Shown: piece by piece, positions 54,469 through 62,334 of the stretch | Position numbering within the stretch: the first letter of the stretch is position 1 | Layout of the letters: each line of letters opens with the position of its first letter | Assembly (NCBI GenBank): GCA_019351975.1 | Contig: JABBOG010000007.1 | Location: 46,159 to 110,158 of the forward strand | DNA length: 64,000 nucleotides | Origin: Acidobacteriota bacterium | Lineage (GTDB): Bacteria; Acidobacteriota; Terriglobia; Terriglobales; Acidobacteriaceae | Direction: 5' to 3' | Notes under the pieces: model-generated | The model's database searches: none | What the model saw: only the letters and a program-made list of their open reading frames with translations | What the model was told of the DNA's origin: nothing | Translations under genes and position numbers: made by a program

Positions 54469-55593
54469 ATGCTGAACCTGTCGAGGGCCTGGCTCGCACG
54501 GCTATTTCTATCCTCGGGTCTCTGCGTTGCGATTGCGGCCGCAACCGCGTCCGCGCAGTCCTCGCGGCGGGTCATCCTCGACGAGGATGGGTCAGGCCCG
54601 GGCGGGACTGGCCAGATGGCGATGATGCTTTTGCTGCAGTCGCCGCAGACGCAGGTGCTCGGCATCACGATGGTGAGCGGCGATGCGTGGGAGCCAGAAG
54701 AGGTCGAGCACACCCTGCGCATGTTGGAACGTATTCATCGCACGGATGTGCCGGTTGTTCCGGGTGCGGTCTTTCCGCTGCTCCATACCCGCGCTGAGGC
54801 AATGCATGACATTGCCGCTTACGGTCGCCTGGCGTGGTATGGTGCGTGGGGCGATCTTGCTGATCACACAGGGCCGAAGCCCTATCACGGACCTTTCGTC
54901 GTTCCACCGATGCCTGAAGGCGAGCCCACCACCAAACCTCTCCACGAAGACGCTGCGCACTTTCTCATTCGGCAGGTGCATGAGCATCCGCATGCGGTAA
55001 CGATCATTGCTGCCGGGCCGCTGACCAACGTTGCGCTCGCGCTCTCGATCGACCCTGACTTTGCGGAGTTGACGCAGGGCATCGTCATCATGGGCGGCAG
55101 CCTGAACCCGCAGACGGATGACCCCGAATTCACGACCAACCCGCGCCACGAGTTCAACTTCTGGTTCGATCCCGAGGCTGCGCACATCGTTCTGCGTGCG
55201 CAGTGGCCGCGCATCGATCTGACGGACGTCGACGTTTCGATCAAGGCCCGCTTTAGCCCGCAGATGTCGGCCGAGATCGGGCAATCTCACTCGCCGGCCG
55301 CGCAGTACATCACAAGGTACACCCGAGATTTCTCGTACATGTGGGACGAGCTGACCGTCGCTGCGTGGCTTGACCCCGCTATGATCACCAGACAGCGCAC
55401 GCTGTTTGTCGACGTGGATACTGCTCCTGGCCCCAGTTACGGCAATACCCTCGTTTGGGACGCCAGCAACAAGCCCACGCTGGCTGGCCCGCAAGGAGCG
55501 ATGAAGCCTGTGCGGGTGCAAGACGATCTTGACCTGTCCGCATTCAACCATTTCTTTGTACACTTGATGCAAGAGACTCCAGCAAATCCATAA
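54469..55593 (+). CDS. Secreted nucleoside hydrolase-like protein with altered metal motif
   Basis: 374 residues from the ATG at 54469; signal peptide ends near ATASAQS. The fold is that of inosine-uridine nucleoside hydrolases: VLGITMVSGDAWEPEEVEHT, VTIIAAGPLTNVALAL, GIVIMGGSL, HEFNFWFDPEAAHIVL and DELTVAAWLDP. The usual N-terminal DTDxGxDDA calcium site reads instead DEDGSGPGGTGQMA, so two ligand Asp are missing. It may use a different metal geometry or act on another glycoside. It lies between the ATP-grasp and alpha-E genes, 70 bp from the latter. Confidence 0.85.
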   Translation: MLNLSRAWLARLFLSSGLCVAIAAATASAQSSRRVILDEDGSGPGGTGQMAMMLLLQSPQTQVLGITMVSGDAWEPEEVEHTLRMLERIHRTDVPVVPGAVFPLLHTRAEAMHDIAAYGRLAWYGAWGDLADHTGPKPYHGPFVVPPMPEGEPTTKPLHEDAAHFLIRQVHEHPHAVTIIAAGPLTNVALALSIDPDFAELTQGIVIMGGSLNPQTDDPEFTTNPRHEFNFWFDPEAAHIVLRAQWPRIDLTDVDVSIKARFSPQMSAEIGQSHSPAAQYITRYTRDFSYMWDELTVAAWLDPAMITRQRTLFVDVDTAPGPSYGNTLVWDASNKPTLAGPQGAMKPVRVQDDLDLSAFNHFFVHLMQETPANP

Positions 55594-55663
55594 GCAATTC
55601 AGCAACCGGCAGTGTAGAGTGAACAACACATCGCACGAAATATTCAGGAAAGGGAACGACCGA

Positions 55664-56650
55664 ATGCTGTCACGCGTCGCCGATTCACTGTACTGGATGA
55701 GCCGCTATCTTGAGCGTGCAGAACACACGACACGGCTGCTCGACGTCAATCTGAACCTCATGCTGGACGAAAGCTCGACGAGCTCGGACCACCGCTGGCA
55801 GCGACTTTTACTCGCCATGGGAAAGCCTAAGCGGGTGAAATGGGATGGAGATCCTTACGCGCTTGCACGCACACTCACGTTCGACACCTCTATCAAAGCG
55901 TCTGTCGTCTCCTGCATTATGGCGGCGCGCGAGAACGCCCGCCACGTACGCGAGCAGATCTCTACGGAGCAATGGCACCGCCTCAATCTTCTCTACCTTC
56001 AGGTTACGAGCCCAGAGCTGAAGCAAGCTGTTCAGCTGGAGGCCGCCGCAGGCTCCAGCGAAGGGCCGACGGCCTTCCTGCAGGAGGTTATGGATGCTGT
56101 CCATCAGTTTCAGGGCGTTACGGACTCCACCATGTCGCACGGCGAAGGCTGGCAGTTTATCCAGGTTGGACGCTTCCTTGAGCGGGCCTCGGCAACGACG
56201 CTTCTGCTTGAGGCGTACCATGAGGATCTATGGGCCAAGCCGGACCGGTCGATCGAAGCGAATGAATATCTGGAGTGGATGGGGCTGCTACGCTCCGCCA
56301 CTGCGTTTGAGGCGTTCTGTAAGGTGTATACCGCTGATCTGACGCCTGACCGCATCCTGGAGTTCCTTCTGCTTGACGCAGAGTTTCCGCACTCCCTGCG
56401 GTTTTCGATTGATCGGGTGCAATGTTCGTTGCAGTCGATTCAGGATCAGTCGGGCAAGACCCGCGCTGATGAACTGAACCGCATTGCCGGCAGGCTCAGT
56501 GCGTCGCTCGGCTTCGCCAGTATTGATGAGATTCTGGTCGGCGATGTTGTCGGATATCTCCGCGGCATTCAGCGGCAGTGCCAGTCGATTCACGAAACCA
56601 TCTATCACTTGTACGTTGACTACTCCATTCAGGCCGCCCTAGCGGGATAA
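55664..56650 (+). CDS. Alpha-E domain protein (DUF403)
   Basis: 328 residues from the ATG at 55664. The N-terminus MLSRVADSLYWMSRYLERAE is the hallmark of the alpha-E family, an all-helical domain of unknown chemistry. It nearly always neighbours a circularly permuted ATP-grasp gene and a transglutaminase gene, as it does here. The stop is followed at once by the acyltransferase ATG, so the two are co-translated. Likely cytoplasmic partner of the ATP-grasp enzyme. Confidence 0.93.
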   Translation: MLSRVADSLYWMSRYLERAEHTTRLLDVNLNLMLDESSTSSDHRWQRLLLAMGKPKRVKWDGDPYALARTLTFDTSIKASVVSCIMAARENARHVREQISTEQWHRLNLLYLQVTSPELKQAVQLEAAAGSSEGPTAFLQEVMDAVHQFQGVTDSTMSHGEGWQFIQVGRFLERASATTLLLEAYHEDLWAKPDRSIEANEYLEWMGLLRSATAFEAFCKVYTADLTPDRILEFLLLDAEFPHSLRFSIDRVQCSLQSIQDQSGKTRADELNRIAGRLSASLGFASIDEILVGDVVGYLRGIQRQCQSIHETIYHLYVDYSIQAALAG

Positions 56651-57679
56651 ATGACCGAACGCGTCCTCAATGCGCCAATTGACCCTATCAACGCACCCGT
56701 ACGATCCAATGCTGTGGACATCGTCAAGGGGCTTGCCATACTACTCGTGGTCTACGAGCACACAGGTCAGGGAATGTCTTCGCGCGGATGGTGGACAGGG
56801 CCTTCGCGGTCCTTCTCGGATCTGTTTGTCTATAGCTTCCATATGCCTGCCTTCTTCTTTGCCGCCGGGCTGTTCATCGCAGGCAGCATCCAGCGGCGAG
56901 GCCCGTGGGGCTTCACACTGGAGAAGATGCAGACCATTCTTTACCTGTACATCGCGTGGGCGGTGTTGCTGGTTGCGATTGATCCGTATATCGCGCAGTT
57001 TAAGGCAAGTCATTCGCCGGTGCATTGGGATAATTTCGCGATCTCTCTGATCAACGGTTCTGCCGGATGGTTCTTCGCCGTACTGTTCTGCTGCCAGATG
57101 CTGGCGCTCGCGACGCGACGTGTGCCTGCGTGGCTGCGCTTTGTTGTGGCCGCTGTAGCAGCGTCGCTGCTTCCATCCGTCGGGTATGAGGTTTTTTACA
57201 AGACTGTCTGGTTTTTCTCTTTTCTCGCCGCTGGCATGCTGGTGGGCAGCTCGATCTCTAAGCTGAGCCGGGTTCCTGTTTGGGCCGCAGCGCTGGTTGC
57301 CGTGGGTATCTTCAGCCTTCAGGTCGTCATGGTGCAGCACTTTCGGCACGCTATCAGCTTCGGTGCTCCCTCGGCGTATCTTGCCGTTGTACTTGGCCTA
57401 ACGGGTATTGCCGGACTTTTCTTCATCGCCCGCATCATCGAGCACACACGCTTCGGAGATGTCTGGGCATGGATTGGTGAAGCGTCTCTCTCCATCTTTC
57501 TCATGGCCCAGTTCGCGCAAGGGGCGATGCGGTCGCTTCTCCTCCGCATCTTTCACACTCACGAGTTCTGGTTGCAACTTATCGTGCCGACGCTGGCAGC
57601 GCTTCTGCTTCCAGCGGTACTCTGGCATCAACAACGGCGCTGGCACATCGGCTGGCTCTTTCGCTGGCCTCTCAGCTAA
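56651..57679 (+). CDS. Membrane acyltransferase (Acyl_transf_3 family)
   Basis: 342 residues with about ten membrane helices. The N-terminal VDIVKGLAILLVVYEHTGQG carries the conserved His of the acyltransferase-3 family, followed by SFHMPAFFFAAGLFIAGS. These enzymes put acetyl or succinyl groups on sugars, peptidoglycan or other cell-surface molecules. It is fused into the alpha-E operon with zero spacing, suggesting that the product made by the cluster, or its carrier, is acylated. That link is inference. Confidence 0.88.
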   Translation: MTERVLNAPIDPINAPVRSNAVDIVKGLAILLVVYEHTGQGMSSRGWWTGPSRSFSDLFVYSFHMPAFFFAAGLFIAGSIQRRGPWGFTLEKMQTILYLYIAWAVLLVAIDPYIAQFKASHSPVHWDNFAISLINGSAGWFFAVLFCCQMLALATRRVPAWLRFVVAAVAASLLPSVGYEVFYKTVWFFSFLAAGMLVGSSISKLSRVPVWAAALVAVGIFSLQVVMVQHFRHAISFGAPSAYLAVVLGLTGIAGLFFIARIIEHTRFGDVWAWIGEASLSIFLMAQFAQGAMRSLLLRIFHTHEFWLQLIVPTLAALLLPAVLWHQQRRWHIGWLFRWPLS

Positions 57680-57712
57680 TCTCAGACTATTCGCACTTCT
57701 GGAGCACCGACG

Positions 57713-58717
57713 ATGTACTACTCCATTCGGCACCTCACCAAGTTCCTCTACAAAAGCCCGGTCAGCGAAAGCATCATGGAGACGCGGATGCATCCGCGCT
57801 CGGACGCGCAACAGCGCTGCCTGACGTTTCATCTATCGGTCAGCCCGCGGTGCCGCGTCTTCAGCTATCGCGACCACCTTGCGAATCACGTGCATCACTT
57901 CGACATACCCGGCCAGCACGGCCAGCTTGTCATCGTCGCCGAGTCCCTGGTCGAGATGGCTCCGCACGTCAGCGTTCCGGACGCGCTGCCCTCCGGATCA
58001 TGGGCCGAGCTTGACCGCCTTGTCCACCAAGGTGACTTCTGGGAGATGCTCTTACCCAGTGAATTTGCGCAGTTCACGACCGAGCTCGAAGATTTGGGGC
58101 GGCATTTTAATCTGCAGCGCAGGGATGATCCGCTCAGCCTTCTTCACACGCTGAATCGCCAAGTGTACGAATACTTCGATTACAAGCCGAAGTCCACCAA
58201 AGCCGATTCTCCTATCGGCGACGCGCTTCGAACGAAAGCCGGTGTCTGCCAGGACTTCTCCCACATCATGATCGCGCTCGTCCGTTCGCGGCTACAGATT
58301 CCATGCAGGTACGTGAGCGGCTATCTCTACCATGGCGACGCCGACAAAGACCGTTCCGAAAGCTCCGCTACCCACGCATGGATCGAAGCATTTCTGCCTG
58401 AGCTAGGCTGGGTCGGCTTCGATCCCACCAACGACCTTATTGCCGGAGACCGGCACATTCGCACCGCGATCGGATGCGACTACGCGGACGTCCCACCGAC
58501 GCACGGCGTGTACCGAGGCAAGACCAAGACGGAGCTCTCGGTCGCCGTGCGCGTCGAGCCCAGTGAAGGTACGCCATCTCTGGACCGCGAACTTCCTGTT
58601 CCCGAAGACTGGTCTATCCTGGTCGAAAAGGCACAGGCGGTTCCACAGCAACCCCCACCGATGACTCGCCAGCAGCAGCACGCGCAGCAGCAGCAAGATG
58701 GACATAATGCTGCCTGA
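57713..58717 (+). CDS. Transglutaminase-family protein
   Basis: 334 residues. The N-terminal beta domain (YSIRHLTKFLYKSPVSESIM) precedes the transglutaminase core with the triad Cys in RTKAGVCQDFSHI, His in SATHAWIEAFLP and Asp in VGFDPTND. No signal peptide is present. In the ATP-grasp/alpha-E cluster it is thought to cleave or form peptide amide bonds in the shared product. The C-terminal tail is Gln/His-rich. It ends 2 bp from the convergent DprE2-like stop. Confidence 0.93.
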   Translation: MYYSIRHLTKFLYKSPVSESIMETRMHPRSDAQQRCLTFHLSVSPRCRVFSYRDHLANHVHHFDIPGQHGQLVIVAESLVEMAPHVSVPDALPSGSWAELDRLVHQGDFWEMLLPSEFAQFTTELEDLGRHFNLQRRDDPLSLLHTLNRQVYEYFDYKPKSTKADSPIGDALRTKAGVCQDFSHIMIALVRSRLQIPCRYVSGYLYHGDADKDRSESSATHAWIEAFLPELGWVGFDPTNDLIAGDRHIRTAIGCDYADVPPTHGVYRGKTKTELSVAVRVEPSEGTPSLDRELPVPEDWSILVEKAQAVPQQPPPMTRQQQHAQQQQDGHNAA

Positions 58718-58719
58718 GA

Positions 58720-59595
58720 TCACAGATTCAGCTTTTTGAAGATGCTTTCGGGAATCGCGCGAATGACACCCATAATTATGCGCCATATACCTGGAACGTA
58801 GACCACATCTGTACCGCGATCGATCGCCTTTACCAGCGCAGCGGCGACGTCGTTCACATCTGCGAACTTCGCATTACCCTTCATATTTTCGGTCATCGCA
58901 GTGCGTACGGGACCGGGCTTGATGGTCATGACGCGCACGCCGTCGCGGTCGATGCGGTTGCGGAGGCCGTCGACGAAGGTTGTGAGGCCGGCTTTGGAGC
59001 TGCCGTAGACGTAGTTCGATCTGCGGCCGCGGTCGCCGGCGACGGAGGACAGAACGGCGAGAGTTCCTGTGTGCCGCTGCGACATATAGTTTGCGAGCCA
59101 CGTGAGCAGGCTGACGGGGGCGGTGAAGTTGGTGTGCAGGACCTGCGTCGCGGCCTCGACTCTTCGCTCCGCATCGGTCTGATCGCCCAGGACGCCCAGC
59201 GCTAAAAATGCTATATCCAGGCCACCGAGCGCGTTCACGGCGTGCGCCAGCAGTTCAGGATGTTGCTCCAGATCGTCCAAATTTGCGACCGCTGTCTCCA
59301 CAAGCGCGGCTCCGCGAACGTTCGCGTCGGCTGCGACAACGTTCAATCGATCTTCGCTGCGTGCGACGAGATACAGGCTGTCGCCGCGCGCTGCCCACAG
59401 ACGCAGACAAGCCTCTGCGATGCCCGACGTCGCGCCCAGCACGAGGATTCGTTGGGGTGTATGCTCCTCGGCTTTGGGTGGGTGCTCCTCGCGCACCGAG
59501 CGCAGTGCCAGTGGCCGCTCTATGGGGTTAGTCTTTGGGGCGGAATCGGAGTTCTTTGTTGCTGCTTTGGCCTCTCCATTTAGTTCCGTGCTCAT
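58720..59595 (-). CDS. dprE2: DprE2-like short-chain dehydrogenase
   Basis: About 291 residues from the ATG at 59595, which overlaps the DprE1-like stop (ATGA). The Rossmann motif LVLGATSGIAEACLRL, the catalytic YVYGSSKAGLTTF (Tyr-x-x-x-Lys) and the Ser in VLSSVAGDRG are present. With DprE1 it would complete epimerisation of decaprenyl- or polyprenyl-phospho-ribose to the arabinose form. The C-terminal hydrophobic stretch (GIWRIIMGVIRAIP) suggests membrane association. The polyprenyl-sugar role in an acidobacterium is inferred from sequence likeness. Confidence 0.85.
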   Translation of the reverse strand: MSTELNGEAKAATKNSDSAPKTNPIERPLALRSVREEHPPKAEEHTPQRILVLGATSGIAEACLRLWAARGDSLYLVARSEDRLNVVAADANVRGAALVETAVANLDDLEQHPELLAHAVNALGGLDIAFLALGVLGDQTDAERRVEAATQVLHTNFTAPVSLLTWLANYMSQRHTGTLAVLSSVAGDRGRRSNYVYGSSKAGLTTFVDGLRNRIDRDGVRVMTIKPGPVRTAMTENMKGNAKFADVNDVAAALVKAIDRGTDVVYVPGIWRIIMGVIRAIPESIFKKLNL

Positions 59596-61052
59596 CGTCC
59601 ACCCCCGCGTACACCGGACTGGCCGCCGACTACGCGTTCCCAGAAGCCTGAGGTCAGGGCTGGGTCTTTGTAGACAGCAAAGCGCTCCCACTGCGGGTAA
59701 AAAGCACGGAACTGCGCGGCTGTCATGCGGGCGTCCTTTGCGGGATACAGGCGTCCGCCAAACTCACGGGTCATCTCGGCAAGCTTGTCGAAGAGCAGAA
59801 AGCTCTTGTCGTGCTTGATGGGAAAGTCCAGCGCCAATGTAATTCCAGGCTTGGGAAAGCTCATCGCTCCGGGCGACGGCACATCCCCAAAGGCTTTGAG
59901 GACGGCCAGAAAGCTGGCGAGGCCAGACCTCGCAACCTCTTGAAGGATTGCAATCGTTCCTTCTTTCGCGTGCGCCCACGGAATGACGTATTGAAACTGC
60001 AGCAGACCGCCTTTGCCATACATCCTGTTCCAGTGCAGCACTTTATCCAGCGGATAAAAGAATGGCTCGTAGTCCTGCTGCATCGTTACCTGTTTTTTCA
60101 TCTGTTTCTTGAAGAAGAGGCTGTTGAAGGCGCCTACGGTAACGCTGTTGAGGGCCATGCCGGGGAGTTCGAAGGGGAAGCTGAGCTTTGGCTTGCCGGA
60201 AGGCTTCAGCGGGCCCGGCGTTCTTGCGTGGTCGCCCTGCATGAAGATACCGCGGCAGAAGTTTTTGCCGGTGGAGGTTACATCGACCCAGCTGACGGTG
60301 TATTCCACTGACTCGGATTGGCGGGTGAGATCCAGGAACTCGTCGATTCCGTGAAACTGCGTTCCTACATAGTCGATCACGCGGCTGACGATTGGCTTCA
60401 GGCGAATCTGCGCCCATGTGATGAGGCCGGTAAGTCCCATGCCACCAATGGTTGCGGAGAAGTAGTCGGAGTTGAGTTCAGGGGTGCAGCGCAGGCGTCT
60501 GCCGTCGGAGCGAACGAGGTCAAACTGGGTGACGTGGCAGCCGAAGGTGCCTGCGTGGTGGTGGTTTTTGCCGTGGATGTCGTTGGCAATGGCACCGCCG
60601 AGGGTCACGTACTTGGTACCTGGGGATACGGGCAGAAAGTAGCCCCGGGGCACTGCGAAATCAAGGATTTGCGCGAGAGTGATGCCTGCCTCGGCGGCCA
60701 GCAGGCCAGTGACTGGATCGAAGGCGAGAAGGCGGTTCATCCCTGTGGTTTCGAGCAGCATTCCGTCCTTGAGGAGGCAGACGTCGCCGTAGCTGCGACC
60801 CATTCCGACGGCGAGTGCGCCGTGGTGCGCGCCGTCCATTGCGCGGGGGAAATCGGTCTGCCAGTGCAGGTGTTTCAGTTCGGCGGGGAAGGAGGGATAA
60901 CGGCCCCAGGACTCGAATGGTGGGGGGCCGGATGGCTTTTGGTCAGCTCTATTCGATGGCGGAGAATCAAACTCAAGTTCTACAGAGGACGGCATAGCTA
61001 CAGGATAGTCGATGCGCCTGCCGCCCTCCGTGGAAAGTGCTGATACCAGCAT
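59592..61052 (-). CDS. dprE1: DprE1-like FAD-dependent polyprenyl-phospho-ribose oxidase
   Basis: 486 residues; an ATG at 60995 is an alternative start. The FAD-binding region has VGMGRSYGDVCLL and GTKYVTLGGAIANDIHGKNH with the His that carries FAD in relatives. The C-terminal part, PGITLALDFPIKHDKSFLLF and EFGGRLYPAKDARMTAAQF, aligns well with mycobacterial DprE1. Where that enzyme has Cys387 (NICVDFP) this one has Ala (TLALDFP). It oxidises the ribose 2-OH; the coupled DprE2-like enzyme reduces it. The SDR gene upstream is 18 bp away. Confidence 0.87.
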   Translation of the reverse strand: MLVSALSTEGGRRIDYPVAMPSSVELEFDSPPSNRADQKPSGPPPFESWGRYPSFPAELKHLHWQTDFPRAMDGAHHGALAVGMGRSYGDVCLLKDGMLLETTGMNRLLAFDPVTGLLAAEAGITLAQILDFAVPRGYFLPVSPGTKYVTLGGAIANDIHGKNHHHAGTFGCHVTQFDLVRSDGRRLRCTPELNSDYFSATIGGMGLTGLITWAQIRLKPIVSRVIDYVGTQFHGIDEFLDLTRQSESVEYTVSWVDVTSTGKNFCRGIFMQGDHARTPGPLKPSGKPKLSFPFELPGMALNSVTVGAFNSLFFKKQMKKQVTMQQDYEPFFYPLDKVLHWNRMYGKGGLLQFQYVIPWAHAKEGTIAILQEVARSGLASFLAVLKAFGDVPSPGAMSFPKPGITLALDFPIKHDKSFLLFDKLAEMTREFGGRLYPAKDARMTAAQFRAFYPQWERFAVYKDPALTSGFWERVVGGQSGVRGGGR

Positions 61053-61070
61053 GTTTCTTGCTTGTTTGCG

Positions 61071-61823
61071 TTAGTGCATCATTTCGTTCAGGGCCTGGAA
61101 GGTCTCGTCGAACTTGCCGCTTTCGGAGGCAAAGCGGAGGCCGTGGACGCGCTTGACGCAGATCTCGGCGGGAGTGGGCTGGGTGTTGAGAAGCTCCATG
61201 GTCTCGGCGATGTACTCGTTGAGGGGCATGGCGCGCGGGTCCTCGGAACCGTTCATGAGGTCAGTCTGGACGTAAGGAGGAATGATTTCAATGACTTCGG
61301 TGGTGGTGTCTCTGAGTTGGTAGCGCAGGGATTGCGTGTAGGAGTGGAGCGCGGCCTTGGTGGCGCAGTAGGTAGGCGTCATGGCAATGGGAATGAAGGC
61401 CAGACCGGAGGTGACGTTGAGGATGGCGGAGTGGGGCTGCTTTTGCAGCAGCGGAAGCAGCGCGGCGGTGAGGCGGATGGGGCCGAGGAGGTTGGTGGTG
61501 ACGATGGCTTCGGCGTCGGCGAGGTCGTCCGGCTGCGCGAGGAGGTTCTCGGGGCGCATGATTCCGGCGTTATTTATCAACACGTTGAGAGATGGGAACT
61601 TGGATGCAACGTGGGCTGCGAAGGACTTGATGGAAGCGCTGTCTTCGATGTTGAGGGTCAGGAACTTCATGCCGGGATTGGCTGCGGCTGTGGCTTCGAG
61701 AGCGGACCTTCGGCGGCCGGCGATGATGACCTGGTTGCCTTGTGCGTGGAGCGCTTCAGCGAGGCCGCGGCCGATGCCCGAGCCACCGCCGGTGACGAGG
61801 ATGGTGTTTCCGGTGATCTTCAT
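61071..61823 (-). CDS. Short-chain dehydrogenase/reductase (DltE-like)
   Basis: 250 residues with the cofactor motif LVTGGGSGIGRGLAEAL, NNAG (LINNAGIMRPEN) and the catalytic Tyr-x-x-x-Lys in PTYCATKAALHSYT, plus an IIPPYVQTDLM segment that is usual in DltE-type SDRs. NAD(P)-dependent; substrate unknown. First gene of the minus-strand set with the DprE1/DprE2-like pair. A third SDR-type step in the same pathway is possible. Confidence 0.92.
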   Translation of the reverse strand: MKITGNTILVTGGGSGIGRGLAEALHAQGNQVIIAGRRRSALEATAAANPGMKFLTLNIEDSASIKSFAAHVASKFPSLNVLINNAGIMRPENLLAQPDDLADAEAIVTTNLLGPIRLTAALLPLLQKQPHSAILNVTSGLAFIPIAMTPTYCATKAALHSYTQSLRYQLRDTTTEVIEIIPPYVQTDLMNGSEDPRAMPLNEYIAETMELLNTQPTPAEICVKRVHGLRFASESGKFDETFQALNEMMH

Positions 61824-62146
61824 GGCGATTGGACGCGCGATGCGGTGGGTGGCGCTGCAAAAAGTTTTCGGTGCGGGTGGTGCGAAATTGGTGTGATTTA
61901 GTGCGTACTATGGCGGGGTTAGAGCGCACTTCGCCGGGGTTCGTGTGCTTTGAGGGTGCGCTTTGCTGCGTTGTGGGCGCAGTTGGTGGATTTGGGGAGC
62001 GTTTTTGGGTGGGTGATTGGTTGTGCACCATTCCTGGGGCATGGGGTTTTGGGAGAGGCTGAGGGTCGGGGTGGGAGAAGCAGGTCCTCCGCCTGCGGCG
62101 AAGGATGACAAGCGTTTGGGGCGGGTGGTGGGAGGGAAGGTGTGAT

Positions 62147-62180
62147 CCCATGTCTCAGAAGCGGGACATGGGGCACCCGG
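62147..62180. repeat. Dispersed hairpin repeat, copy 2
   Basis: Same element as at 16310-16343: arms CCCATGTC / GACATGGG around a 10-base centre, then GGCACCCGG. It is followed by a partly similar hairpin ending in GGGGCACCC. Confidence 0.7.
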
Positions 62181-62223
62181 TATCCAGCGACCCCACCCAT
62201 GACGGTGGAGCTGTCATGAATGG

Positions 62224-62293
62224 GGCACCCTGCACCCGGCACCCAGCACTTAGCACTTAGCACTTAGCACTTAGCACCCGATACCCGATACCC
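62224..62293. repeat. Ten-unit heptanucleotide tandem repeat
   Basis: The 70 bp divide into ten 7-bp units: GGCACCC, TGCACCC, GGCACCC, four AGCACTT, AGCACCC and two GATACCC. It resembles the short tandemly repeated repetitive (STRR) arrays known in other bacteria. Confidence 0.82.
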
Positions 62294-62334
62294 GGCAGTC
62301 GGCCGGTCGGTGGTGGTGGTTGGCGGTGGTGGGG

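Larger units (their letters stand above)
61824..62334. other. Gene-free repeat-rich spacer
   Basis: About 510 bp. It holds G-rich DNA, a dispersed hairpin repeat (62147-62180), a second hairpin (CATGAC/GTCATG at 62198-62218) and a heptanucleotide tandem array (62224-62293). Short frames here have no coding feel. Promoters for the SDR operon should lie at the left end, but none is clear. Confidence 0.6.

Noticed and set aside
61829..62062. 77-residue plus-strand reading frame in the spacer
   Set aside because: Cys/Gly/Trp-rich composition, no ribosome site and no recognisable domain; likely noncoding.
62109..62118. A third CAAGCGTTTG match in the repeat-rich spacer
   Set aside because: It lacks flanking symmetry, lies about 290 bp before the SDR operon start and is next to repeat DNA, so chance is as likely as function.
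62224..62293. CRISPR-like array
   Set aside because: Units are 7 bp with no spacers and no cas genes are present.
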